Assembly: GCA_002323245.1 (NCBI GenBank)
Contig: DCPU01000005.1
Location: forward strand, 1-64,000
Source of the DNA: Mariprofundus sp. UBA1536
Lineage (GTDB): Bacteria; Pseudomonadota; Zetaproteobacteria; Mariprofundales; Mariprofundaceae
Length of the DNA: 64,000 nt
Direction: 5' to 3'
Shown: piece after piece, positions 39,207 to 48,082 of the stretch
Numbering within the stretch: position 1 is the first letter of the stretch
Layout: every line of letters begins with the position of its first letter
Program-made: the position numbers and the translations under genes
The notes under the pieces: model-generated
Told to the model about the DNA's origin: nothing
The model's input: only the letters and a program-made list of their open reading frames with translations
The model's database searches: none

Positions 39207-41696
39207 TTATTCGCGAATGATATCAATATGTACTGCGCCTGCCGCACTTGTGCTGTGGTGTTTTTCTTGTGCCAAAACTGGGAAAATTCTTGTTGAGCTA
39301 ATGCCTTGGCGATTGAGGAAAGCTTTGATGCGTTGCTGTGTTCGGGCCACTTGGTCATGGAGCTCTGGGCTAGGCTGGGCAGTGCCAAAATCTGGCGTAA
39401 GCAACAGGTGCCAAGCCTGGCTGACCTTTAAACCGCGCAACATTTTACGTATGCGAGTTCGCTCGTTAAGTGATAATCCCTGGCCTTGATGGATGCGTAA
39501 ACTTCCCAAGCGGGCTGGATGCGAAGGTTTTGCTGGTGAAATATTGATAGTGCTGGGCGTTGCGAGCCTTTGCACAAAGGCAGCTGCGGCAAGCTGGCTC
39601 CAATCACCTTCTCCAGCAAAGGGCACTGATAGTGAAATGCTGTTCCCTTGCTGCAAAACTTGGGTAAATACATCGGCGTATGTGCCATTGGTTAATTTGC
39701 TTTGCTGCCCTTGAAATAAGACCAAACGATCAAAAGTTATAGTCGCATTGCCTTCAATATTGCCCATCACCTTGGTCGCGTATAAATCTAGGGTGATATG
39801 CCCTTGCTCAATACTTGGGTAGCCCGAGATATCCAACCATGAGGACACAGGCGATAAATTGGCATTGCTGGTTTGAAGTTGAAGCTTTGTCCACGAGACT
39901 TCGTTATCCGCATCGTTGCTTAAATCCATGGTAAAGGTGAGTGGCTCCATACCAAATTTGCCGTTGAGGGTGAGGCTACTCTCTGAAGATTGCCAGTTTA
40001 CGACATGCACATCCGCATCGGCAAGCCAAATGTGCTCTGCTTGACCAAATGCGATGTCGCCATGTTGTAGGTTGATGTCTGAAAAAGCCCATGGAATTTT
40101 TGACCAAGCCTCAAACTGAGATTCCCTGGACCAAGCTTGGCTAGGGTTGATGGGTAACTGCAGGAACCAGTCGTTGACTGTTAAAGCGGCGTTGGAAACG
40201 CCAGTGACATTGGCATCGCTGATATGCAAATCAATTTTGGCAGCTGAAAGGTTTTGTTCTTTGTTGGCAAAACGAATGTCCTTGGCTTGCACTTGCCCTT
40301 GCATTTGCCATTGCTCGTTGGGTTGGAAGTCGAAACTTAATTCGGCGCGGCCTTCGAACGTTGAAACGTTTTGGCGAAGTGTTTGAGGCAATAGGTTGCG
40401 CAACTGCATAAGCGGTACATCAGAGGCAATCACATGAAGTTTGTTGGTATCATCTTGTTGTAAACGCCAATAATTATTGCCTTGGCCGCGGCCAGTCACA
40501 TCAAAGGTGAGTTTTGAATCTTGAACACTGGCAGTGCCGCTGAGATTGGGCAGTTGTAGGGATGTTTCTTGCAGTGCAATACTGGCTTGTAACCCTTCGA
40601 TGGCCAAATGGCCGATATTGGCTTTCCACTCGCCAAAGGTGGGTAACGCGGCGTTGGGATTAAGATTTAACTGCGTATCATGAATGATAGCATTACCGAT
40701 GTTGAGCGACTTATTTTTAATATCGATTTCTACGTCCTGCCAATGCATCAATGGGAATTGCGCCGGATAATTCAGTAGTGTTGCCGCTTCAAAGTCCAAT
40801 GCCGGACTTTGTAGCGTCCATTGCTCAGCAGTGCCTTGCACTTGTGCGAGACCAGAAAGGGTTGCCTGCAGTTGTGGGCTCTTTACCAGCCATGATTGTA
40901 AATCGACTTGGCCAATCCACTGCTGATTCTTTTGTGTAAGTTTGGCCTTGGCGTGTTTTTTGCCGGGTAGGTTCTGTGTGATAAGAAGGTTTACATTTTT
41001 TTGCGACCAAGCACCGGTCCATTCGGCTTCGCCAAGCATTTCGCCATAGGTGTATTTGAGTGTCCCAGATTGCTGGGCAATATCTACGGGTATCACGCTT
41101 GAAAGCGTCCATTTGTGTTCAGGTTGGAGTAAAAAACCAAGCCCAAAAATCTTGCGCACTTCGTTAGGGCCGGTCACTTGAATGTCTTGAATATGCACAT
41201 CGGGAATGTTTTTAAGGTTGGAAATGCGCATGTTTCTGAGGGTAAGAGTGTGTGCATAGCGAAAGATACCCATCAATGATTCAGGCAGACTTGTATGAAA
41301 TGATTGGGCTTCGCGAGCTCCCGCATCAAAGCGCACGTCTTCAATACGCAACAAATGTATCAGTGGATTATTGGTCGCCAGTGATGCGGGGTTACCCTTC
41401 ATAAACACACTGGAAATGGCCAGTGGTTGCCCAAGTGGGTTGGCTTTGATGCCTTGCATCGACAAGGCACCGCGCAGCAATCGATATTGCACCGAATCCA
41501 CGGTCATGCCCAAGCTTTGCATCCAGCTGCGCACTTGAATCAGCGCTGCATCATGCGCGGCAGATTGGATGGTAAAATGCCAAGCTGTGAGCATCAATAA
41601 GCTCACGCTCAAGAAGGTTAAATAGATGCGGCCAACCGCCCCTTGTTTGGCGGTTGGTGCAGCAAAGACTGCGTTTTTAGCGACGATGTCCGCCAT
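39207..41696 (-). CDS. AsmA/DUF748-like membrane-anchored periplasmic protein
   Basis: An 829-residue protein with a short cytoplasmic N-terminus, one membrane span at about residues 23-43 (RIYLTFLSVSLLMLTAWHF), and a long periplasmic part rich in beta strands with N/Q/S residues. The layout is that of AsmA-like and DUF748 proteins, some of which bridge the membranes to move phospholipids. The last 70 residues (LNERTRIRKMLRGLKVSQAW then FLNRQGISSTRIF) resemble the helix-strand tail seen in DUF748 proteins. It overlaps alr by 20 bases. The family call rests on overall composition and these motifs, not a profile search. Confidence 0.55.
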   Translation of the reverse strand: MADIVAKNAVFAAPTAKQGAVGRIYLTFLSVSLLMLTAWHFTIQSAAHDAALIQVRSWMQSLGMTVDSVQYRLLRGALSMQGIKANPLGQPLAISSVFMKGNPASLATNNPLIHLLRIEDVRFDAGAREAQSFHTSLPESLMGIFRYAHTLTLRNMRISNLKNIPDVHIQDIQVTGPNEVRKIFGLGFLLQPEHKWTLSSVIPVDIAQQSGTLKYTYGEMLGEAEWTGAWSQKNVNLLITQNLPGKKHAKAKLTQKNQQWIGQVDLQSWLVKSPQLQATLSGLAQVQGTAEQWTLQSPALDFEAATLLNYPAQFPLMHWQDVEIDIKNKSLNIGNAIIHDTQLNLNPNAALPTFGEWKANIGHLAIEGLQASIALQETSLQLPNLSGTASVQDSKLTFDVTGRGQGNNYWRLQQDDTNKLHVIASDVPLMQLRNLLPQTLRQNVSTFEGRAELSFDFQPNEQWQMQGQVQAKDIRFANKEQNLSAAKIDLHISDANVTGVSNAALTVNDWFLQLPINPSQAWSRESQFEAWSKIPWAFSDINLQHGDIAFGQAEHIWLADADVHVVNWQSSESSLTLNGKFGMEPLTFTMDLSNDADNEVSWTKLQLQTSNANLSPVSSWLDISGYPSIEQGHITLDLYATKVMGNIEGNATITFDRLVLFQGQQSKLTNGTYADVFTQVLQQGNSISLSVPFAGEGDWSQLAAAAFVQRLATPSTINISPAKPSHPARLGSLRIHQGQGLSLNERTRIRKMLRGLKVSQAWHLLLTPDFGTAQPSPELHDQVARTQQRIKAFLNRQGISSTRIFPVLAQEKHHSTSAAGAVHIDIIRE

Positions 41697-42783
41697 CCTC
41701 TAAATAAAGACGTTGCACCCTAGGGCTGATGCTGGTGAATAATTCGTAGGCAATGGTTTGTGCCAACTCAGCCACGTCGTTGGCTAGTGGCGCGCCGTGG
41801 TCGAAACCAAAGAATATGACGCTTTCGCCAGTTTTGACTTGGCTGGCGTCCACAGCCAATAAGCAGTAATCCATACACACTCTGCCCACAATCGGTAGCC
41901 TGCCACTATGGTGCTTCACCCAGCCTTGATTGGATAAAAGCCTTGGCAAACCATCGGCATAACCTGCAGCTACGACTGCAATATGCGTGGGTGTTTCGGC
42001 CTGCCATGTGGCGCCGTAAGAAACACAATCGCCAGCCTCGATTGGGCGAATCTGGATGATGTTGGCGCTCAGCTGCATGACTGGCTTAAGACCAAGGGGC
42101 TTTTCCATCATAGGTTCAGCGCCATAGAGGGCGAGGCCTGGCCGGACAGTGATATTTGTTGAGGATGCCCCTGCCTTAAAGGCAGCCAGCCCAGCACTGT
42201 TGTGTAAACTATAGCGCGGTGAATTAGTGATTTGTTGGATGGCTTCAAAGCTTTGGATTTGCTGCTGGTTGAGGTCGTGATCGGGCGTATCGGCACAAGC
42301 TAAGTGCGACATAATTCCCGCTAGCTTGATGGGTGTTTCACTGATTGCCTGGCAAAAAGAAGTCACATCTTCAGCGCCAATGCGGTGCATGCCAGTATCA
42401 ACTTTAATCCATACATTACCGCTAAAGTTAGCAGCGTTGAGCAAGGAGAGTTGCGAACGTTCACTCAGCACTGGGCTCAGTAAGAACCTCTGGCAGAGGT
42501 CGGCATCTTCGGGGTCAAAAATGCCGGATAGCACAGCAATTTCGATATGTTCAGAATCTTTCGAGCGCAGCCCCTCGCGCAATATTTTACCTTCTAAAGC
42601 ATCCGTGACTGCAAAGGAGCGACAACCTTGGGCGAATAAAGTTTCACTGACAGGCAGTAAGCCGTGCCCATAAGCATTGGCCTTCACCACAGCCATCATT
42701 TGACTATCGCCTGCTTGGCTTTTCATGACTTGGTAGTTGTGAGCCAAATGGCCTAAATGGATGGTAGCAAAGATGGGTCGCAT
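41677..42783 (-). CDS. alr: Alanine racemase
   Basis: Makes D-alanine for peptidoglycan using PLP. The 368 residues have the PLP lysine in MMAVVKANAYGHGLL (about 28-42), MHRIGAED, the ALYGAEP motif, SYGATWQAE and the catalytic Tyr region, and GRVCMDYCLLAVD. An in-frame TTG 14 codons upstream exists, but ATG at 42783 fits the family start. It is transcribed away from iscR across a 132-base spacer that carries a candidate IscR site. It heads the alr/AsmA-like pair. Confidence 0.95.
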   Translation of the reverse strand: MRPIFATIHLGHLAHNYQVMKSQAGDSQMMAVVKANAYGHGLLPVSETLFAQGCRSFAVTDALEGKILREGLRSKDSEHIEIAVLSGIFDPEDADLCQRFLLSPVLSERSQLSLLNAANFSGNVWIKVDTGMHRIGAEDVTSFCQAISETPIKLAGIMSHLACADTPDHDLNQQQIQSFEAIQQITNSPRYSLHNSAGLAAFKAGASSTNITVRPGLALYGAEPMMEKPLGLKPVMQLSANIIQIRPIEAGDCVSYGATWQAETPTHIAVVAAGYADGLPRLLSNQGWVKHHSGRLPIVGRVCMDYCLLAVDASQVKTGESVIFFGFDHGAPLANDVAELAQTIAYELFTSISPRVQRLYLEDGGHRR

Positions 42784-42850
42784 GGGGATAACTCTACGTT
42801 TAGTTGGTCGCCGGTCAAAGACCAAACGTGGCTTAGTAGTTGTATTGACT

Positions 42851-42877
42851 ATACTTGACTAAATAGGTTGGTCTTAT
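42851..42877 (+). promoter_or_regulatory. Candidate IscR type 1 binding site upstream of iscR
   Basis: ATACTTGACTAAAT (42851-42864) fits the left half of the published IscR type 1 consensus (ATASYYGACTRWWW) at every position; the right half up to 42877 is degenerate but retains GGT and TTAT-like elements. TTGACT occurs twice (42845 and 42855) and could form -35 boxes. The position, about 40 bases before the iscR start, suggests autoregulation by [2Fe-2S]-IscR, and the site could also affect alr on the other strand. Confidence 0.6.
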
Positions 42878-42915
42878 CAGGTTGCGCGAAGTGTAACCAT
42901 GTTGGAGGTGCTGCA

Positions 42916-43374
42916 ATGCATTTAACAAGCAAAGGCCGTTATGCCGTTTCTGCGATGGTAGATTTGGCAAAAAACGCGGGCAAAGGCCCAATCACTTTGG
43001 CATCGATTTCCGAGCGTCAGTACATTTCTTTATCGTATCTTGAGCAGCTTTTTCGCAAATTAAGAGAAAGTGGTTTGGTGGATTCCACACGTGGCCCGGG
43101 CGGTGGTTATTTGCTAGCAAAATCGCCTAAAGACATCACGATTTCTGAAATTATGCATGCAGTGAATGAGACCATTCGCACCACCATGTGTGAGCATAAA
43201 ACAGCAGGCTGTTTGCGTGGTAGCCGTTGTGAAACCCACAACCTATGGACAGCCCTTGGTCATCATATCCAATCCTTTCTTGAGACCGTGACCGTGCAAG
43301 ATGTGTGTGATGATAAAAGTTATCAGGCGACATTAATGGCAGTTGAAAAAACACTGCTTAAAAGCGAACTGTAA
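42916..43374 (+). CDS. iscR: Iron-sulfur cluster regulator IscR (Rrf2 family)
   Basis: A [2Fe-2S]-binding transcription factor that adjusts Fe-S assembly and related genes. The 152 residues begin MHLTSKGRYAVSAMVDLA, have the winged-helix DNA-binding domain (about 1-80) with the recognition segment ISLSYLEQLFRKLRESG and GPGGGYLLAK, and the cluster ligands Cys92, Cys99, Cys105 and nearby His108. E. coli has Cys92, Cys98, Cys104 and His107, so one residue is inserted. ATG at 42916 with GGAGG is preferred to an upstream start. The next gene is a cysteine desulfurase with no gap. Confidence 0.93.
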   Translation: MHLTSKGRYAVSAMVDLAKNAGKGPITLASISERQYISLSYLEQLFRKLRESGLVDSTRGPGGGYLLAKSPKDITISEIMHAVNETIRTTMCEHKTAGCLRGSRCETHNLWTALGHHIQSFLETVTVQDVCDDKSYQATLMAVEKTLLKSEL

Positions 43375-44511
43375 GTGGCAGCACACCACTACCTCGACTA
43401 CAACGGTACCTGCCCGCAACTACCTGAAGTGAGCGTAGTGATGCAAGATGTGGTGACCACTGCCTTTGGTAATCCATCCAGCCTGCATTGGGCTGGGCGT
43501 AATGCTAGGCGTAAACTTGATGATGCGCGCGATGAAATTGCGCGCTATTTACATGCCGATGCAAGCGGTTTGGTCTTCACTTCGGGCGGCACGGAGTCCA
43601 ATAATATGGTCATCCAAGGCGTGATGGCGATGTTTGATGGCGGAGAAATTGTGGTTTCTGCCATTGAGCATCCAGCTGTGCTTGATGCGGCAGAAGAATG
43701 GGCCAAACGTTTGGGCTCATGGAAAGTGGTGAAGGTGAAACCTGATGCCGATGGTAAAATGGATGCAGCTACCTTTATGGCAGCGTGTAATGAGCGCACG
43801 AAATTGGCTTGTCTGATGTGGGCGAATAATGAGACGGGTGTGATTCAGCCCGTGCATGAAGTGGCCAAAGCATGCCGTGCTTTGGATATCCCCTTGTTGG
43901 TGGATGGGGTGCAGGCCTTGGGCAAGATACCGATTGATTTGGCTGAGTTGGATGCTGATTTTGTGAGTTTTTCAGGTCATAAAATTGGTGCCCCGCGCGG
44001 CGTTGGTCTTTTGGCGATGCGCAAGGGTGTTAAGCTGGAATCCTTGCTGGTAGGCGGCGGCCAAGAGCGGGGGCGAAGATCTGGAACTGAGTTTGTGGCA
44101 GGCATTTGTGGTTTTGCAGCGGCCCTCGGCGTGCTTGATTATGCAAAAGCGGCACCCATTCGTGATGATTTTGAAGCAAAGCTTAAAGCGGCCATGACTG
44201 ATGTGCATATTTTTGGCGCATCACATCCGCGCACTGGCAATACCAGTATGTTTTGTATCCCTGGTCTTGAGGGCGAAACGCTGTTGATGCAAATGGATTT
44301 GGCAGGTTTTGCTGTGGCTTCTGGCTCAGCATGTTCGTCGGGAAAACGCGACCCTTCGCATGTGTTGATGGCCATGGGCGCGCCTGAACATCAAGCCAGA
44401 AGTAGTCTGCGCGTAAGCTTGGGTGCAGGTACCCCCGCTGATATCACCGATGCGCTGGTTAAAACCTTACTCACGATTCGCCAGCGTCTGCGCAAAATGA
44501 GCGGGCGCTAA
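43375..44511 (+). CDS. Cysteine desulfurase (NifS/IscS family)
   Basis: Releases sulfur from cysteine for Fe-S cluster or other thio-cofactor assembly. The 378 residues contain the PLP region TSGGTESNNMV, HPAVLD, the DGVQALGKIP aspartate, SFSGHKIGAPRG with the PLP lysine, and the mobile catalytic Cys loop SGSACSSGKRDPS (about 318-330). The start GTG abuts the iscR stop, so the two are cotranscribed. The length and the compact Cys loop place it in the NifS-like group. No IscU, IscA or ferredoxin gene follows. Confidence 0.92.
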   Translation: MAAHHYLDYNGTCPQLPEVSVVMQDVVTTAFGNPSSLHWAGRNARRKLDDARDEIARYLHADASGLVFTSGGTESNNMVIQGVMAMFDGGEIVVSAIEHPAVLDAAEEWAKRLGSWKVVKVKPDADGKMDAATFMAACNERTKLACLMWANNETGVIQPVHEVAKACRALDIPLLVDGVQALGKIPIDLAELDADFVSFSGHKIGAPRGVGLLAMRKGVKLESLLVGGGQERGRRSGTEFVAGICGFAAALGVLDYAKAAPIRDDFEAKLKAAMTDVHIFGASHPRTGNTSMFCIPGLEGETLLMQMDLAGFAVASGSACSSGKRDPSHVLMAMGAPEHQARSSLRVSLGAGTPADITDALVKTLLTIRQRLRKMSGR

Positions 44512-44624
44512 TCCTTAATCCTTTTCAAGTGCTTTCTTGCTGAATGACTGATGAGAAGCTACGTTTACATGGTCTTTTGTTGGCGAGTTTAGGGTTGTTT
44601 TAGGTTCATGGGAGGAGGGCTCCT

Positions 44625-46883
44625 TTGTTAAAAACCATCGGTAAATGGATTGAGCTTCATGCGAAATGGTTAGGGATGCCATTGGTGATTGTCATGGCCT
44701 TGGTTGCTTTTGGTATTGCTATTCTCAAACCCACAGTCATTGAGAAGTATGAATTACAAAGCCTTGATTTGCGCTTCCAGGCGCGTGGCCCTATTCCCCA
44801 CGACCCTCGCGTTGTTATTGTAGCCGTTGATGATGACTCCCTTTCCGAAGTTGGTCGCTGGCCTTGGTCGCGTGACAAAATAGCGAGTATTGTAGATAAA
44901 ACGCTTGGCGAATATGGCGCTAAAGCGCTGGGCTTTGATATGGTGTTTTCTGAAGAGCAAGCCAATGTTGTTGATGAAGCTGTGCGCCTGCTGGGTAATC
45001 AAAGCGACGACGGAGATGCCCTCAGTAAACTTGAATGGCTGCGTTCATTAAGTGCCAAAGGTGATGTGGATGCAGTGTTGGAGAAAACACTGCGCCAATA
45101 TAAAGATAAGTTGGTGCCTGGTTATTTCTTTTACCCGCAAGGCGCCGACACACCAAAATTGGTGTTAAGTAAGCTTGAAGAAGAAGCTGCATTAATGCGC
45201 TCTTTGGCCATGACTTCACGCTTTTCGAAAGAAGCGATGCACAGTATCCCCCATATTGCTGCCATTGAGGGTAACTTGCCGCGCTTTACCAAAAATGTGG
45301 ATGCCATTGGCTTCTTTAATTTTTTTCCCGACAGTGATGGCACCGTACGCCGTATTCCATTGATGACGGAAATGGATGGTTTTGTGTATCCCAGTATGGC
45401 GATGCAAACGCTGCGCACCTATTTGGATTGGCCAGATATGGCCGTGGTTGTGGGTGACTTGGGTGTGGAAGAAGTAAGAATTGGTAAGTTGTCGGTGCAA
45501 ACCGATGAGCATGGGAGCATGCTGCTCAACCATTATGGCCCTGGGCACACCTTCAAGCATATCTCAGCAGCTGACATTCTTTTTGATAGGATTCAAGGCG
45601 ATGAGTTGCGCGATAAAATCGTTATTTTTGGTGTGACAGCCGTGGGTGTATTCGATTACCGCCCAACACCGTTCGACTCAGTATTTCCAGGGGTGGAAGG
45701 TCATGCAGTAGCCATTTCTAATATTTTAAACAGTGCGGAAATGCGCCGTCCTCCTGTAGTGGAAGTGCTTGAATTTTTGGCCGTTTTACTGCTTGGGTTG
45801 CTGGCTGGCTATGCAGTATATGGTCGCTCGCCGTTGGTACAGGGTGCTATCGTGGCAGGGTTCCCGCTTGCGATTATTGTTTTTTCGCAATGGTTGTTCT
45901 CCAGCTATCAAATTTGGCTACAAGAATCATATTTGATGTTGTCGGTTTTGCTCACCACAGTGCCGACAACCTTGTTTGGTTATTTTATCGAATCGAAAAA
46001 ACGCGCCTTTATTCATGATGCTTTTGCCCACTATTTGGCGCCTTCGGTAGTGGAGAATCTAGCCAAAAACCCCGATGCCTTAAAACTGGGCGGTGAAGAA
46101 AAAGAGCTTACTGCATTCTTCTCAGACATCGCCTCGTTTTCAACATTTTCTGAAAAACTGTCGCCTTCCGAATTGGTAGCCTTCCTCAATCGATACTTAT
46201 CTGCCATGAGTGATATTCTGCTCGATCAGGGTGGCACCATCGATAAGTATGAGGGTGATGCCATTATTTCATTTTTTGGTGCGCCCATTGATATGGAAAA
46301 CCATGCGGTCTGTTGTGTGTTGGCGGCATTGAAGCAACAACGGGCTTTGGCAGACTTGCGCGAGGTCTGGAAGGAAGAAGGTTTACCCGAAGTGCATATC
46401 CGCATCGGCATCAATTCAGGGCCCATGGTGGTTGGCAATATGGGCACAGAGCTAAGCATGAACTACACCATCATGGGTGATCATGTGAATTTGGCGGCAA
46501 GGCTTGAAGGTGTGTGTAAGAATTATCGGGTGCCGATTTTAATGAGTAAAGATACTTACCTTTTAGCCCGTGACCATGTGGCGGCGCGCTTTATCGATAG
46601 GGTGCGCGTGGTGGGTCGCAATCAGCCTGTGGATTTGTATGAGCCGCTGGTGGAGCGCCAAGATATTTCCGATGAAATGCAACAAGAGTGCCGCTTTTAT
46701 GAAAAAGGCTGGAGCCTGATGAAGCAAGGGCAATATGCTGAATCACTGAAGGTGATGGAGAAGCTACATGCCCTTCGACCCAACGATGGTTTGTATGAAG
46801 TGATGATGAATCGCTTGAAAGCTTATGTTCAGACGCCTCCCCCGTTAAGCTGGGACGGTGTGTACTCTCTTAAGAGTAAATAA
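44625..46883 (+). CDS. CHASE2-domain adenylate cyclase (class III)
   Basis: A 752-residue inner-membrane sensor and cyclase. It has an N-terminal span (about 18-36), a periplasmic CHASE2 domain (about 45-360) with DPRVVIVAVDDDSLSEVGRW, a cluster of about three spans (about 370-470), and a class III cyclase domain (about 495-680) with metal aspartates Asp501 (FSDIASFSTFS) and Asp545 (KYEGDAIISFFGAP). The lysine before the second Asp and IMGDHVNLAARLEG agree with ATP over GTP. The start is TTG with a GGAGGAGGG ribosome binding site; no better ATG is close. A short tail follows the cyclase. The periplasmic ligand is unknown. Confidence 0.9.
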   Translation: MLKTIGKWIELHAKWLGMPLVIVMALVAFGIAILKPTVIEKYELQSLDLRFQARGPIPHDPRVVIVAVDDDSLSEVGRWPWSRDKIASIVDKTLGEYGAKALGFDMVFSEEQANVVDEAVRLLGNQSDDGDALSKLEWLRSLSAKGDVDAVLEKTLRQYKDKLVPGYFFYPQGADTPKLVLSKLEEEAALMRSLAMTSRFSKEAMHSIPHIAAIEGNLPRFTKNVDAIGFFNFFPDSDGTVRRIPLMTEMDGFVYPSMAMQTLRTYLDWPDMAVVVGDLGVEEVRIGKLSVQTDEHGSMLLNHYGPGHTFKHISAADILFDRIQGDELRDKIVIFGVTAVGVFDYRPTPFDSVFPGVEGHAVAISNILNSAEMRRPPVVEVLEFLAVLLLGLLAGYAVYGRSPLVQGAIVAGFPLAIIVFSQWLFSSYQIWLQESYLMLSVLLTTVPTTLFGYFIESKKRAFIHDAFAHYLAPSVVENLAKNPDALKLGGEEKELTAFFSDIASFSTFSEKLSPSELVAFLNRYLSAMSDILLDQGGTIDKYEGDAIISFFGAPIDMENHAVCCVLAALKQQRALADLREVWKEEGLPEVHIRIGINSGPMVVGNMGTELSMNYTIMGDHVNLAARLEGVCKNYRVPILMSKDTYLLARDHVAARFIDRVRVVGRNQPVDLYEPLVERQDISDEMQQECRFYEKGWSLMKQGQYAESLKVMEKLHALRPNDGLYEVMMNRLKAYVQTPPPLSWDGVYSLKSK

Positions 46884-46945
46884 TACCGATAACAAAATGG
46901 CGTGCTTTCTGCTTGTTATTAAGACACATTTACAGGGGATAGAAG

Positions 46946-48082
46946 ATGCAAGTTTTTGAGGGGCACTCTTTGCTCACAGATGCAGTTGCAGCAGTGGACG
47001 AGGCGATTTCTGATTGGGATAAAGCAGTCAGGCCAGACATAATATTTGCTTTTCACTCCACCAAGCAGGATCCCCACCTTGTTGCTAAAGTGCTACGCGA
47101 ACGCTTTCCTGATGCCTTGATTGCTGGTGGAACGACCGCAGGTGAGTGGCGCACTGGCAATTACCAGAAATCTTCCTTGGTTTTAACTTCGATTTCTTCA
47201 CCCAATATTCGTTGGTCGCTGGATGTCGTTGAAGATATTGTTGCCATAACTGAGAAAACAGCGACTGATGTTTTTCGCAACCTACTAACAAAGCTAGATA
47301 TTACCCCCAGTGATTTAAGGCCCAATCGCCACTTTTGTATTGGTCTTGTCGATGGTGTGCGTGGTTTGGATGGTTCTGCTGTGGCCGCTATGGCCAATCA
47401 ACTGGGCAATGTGCCCTTTCTTGGCGGCAATATGGCCGATGACTTAAAGTTTACTGAAACGTTTGTGATGGCCAACGGCCGCGCGATTTCTGGGGGTGGG
47501 GTATTTGTATTGGCAGAATGTGATGAGCCATTCAAGCCCTTCAAACATCAACACTTTGTGCCTGGTGATGTGGATATGGTGATTTCCAGGGCTGTGGAAT
47601 CTGAGCGTAAAGTCTTGCGCTTGGATGGAAAGCCTGCTGCTGAGCATTATGCTAAATTGATTGGTTATGCTGTGGAAGATCTATGTTTTCAGGTTTTCTC
47701 CGATCACCCCGTGATTTACCGGTATGGTGATGAGAATTATGTGCGCACCATTACTTCGGCCAATGATGATGGCTCATTAACATTTTATTGCGCGATTGAA
47801 GAAGGCATGGTGCTCAATTTATGTAAACAAAAAGACATGTCAGCTGAGTTGGAAGAGCAAATTTCTGGTTTGGTCGAAGACGGTGGCGAAGCCTCTTTGC
47901 TGTTGGTGTGCAATTGCTCTTTCCGAGGCTTAGAAGCTGAAGGTAAGTCGCTGAGTCAGGATTTGGCCAAACATGTCACAAGAGCGGCGAAACATGTGAT
48001 GGGTTTTGACAGCTATGGCGAACTTTGGAATGGATTGCATATCAATCAAACGCTTGTTGGCTTGGCCATAGGCCGCGAATGA
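46946..48082 (+). CDS. FIST N- and C-domain sensor protein
   Basis: A 378-residue soluble protein with the FIST_N (about residues 30-225) and FIST_C (about 240-365) domains, a family that is often linked to two-component and cyclic-nucleotide signalling and thought to bind small ligands such as amino acids. The LIAGGTTAGEW segment (about 53-63), VPFLGGNMADD and the C-terminal LLVCNCSFRGLEAEG with a Cys pair are the recognisable parts. It overlaps the start of the hybrid kinase gene by four bases, so it probably works as its sensory partner. A weak inverted repeat (ATAACAA/TTGTTAT, 46889-46919) lies before it. Confidence 0.85.
   Translation: MQVFEGHSLLTDAVAAVDEAISDWDKAVRPDIIFAFHSTKQDPHLVAKVLRERFPDALIAGGTTAGEWRTGNYQKSSLVLTSISSPNIRWSLDVVEDIVAITEKTATDVFRNLLTKLDITPSDLRPNRHFCIGLVDGVRGLDGSAVAAMANQLGNVPFLGGNMADDLKFTETFVMANGRAISGGGVFVLAECDEPFKPFKHQHFVPGDVDMVISRAVESERKVLRLDGKPAAEHYAKLIGYAVEDLCFQVFSDHPVIYRYGDENYVRTITSANDDGSLTFYCAIEEGMVLNLCKQKDMSAELEEQISGLVEDGGEASLLLVCNCSFRGLEAEGKSLSQDLAKHVTRAAKHVMGFDSYGELWNGLHINQTLVGLAIGRE

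Noticed and set aside
46889..46919. Inverted repeat ATAACAA/TTGTTAT between the cyclase and FIST genes as a terminator
   Set aside because: The stem is AT-only with a long loop and no T-run; it does not fit a rho-independent terminator.
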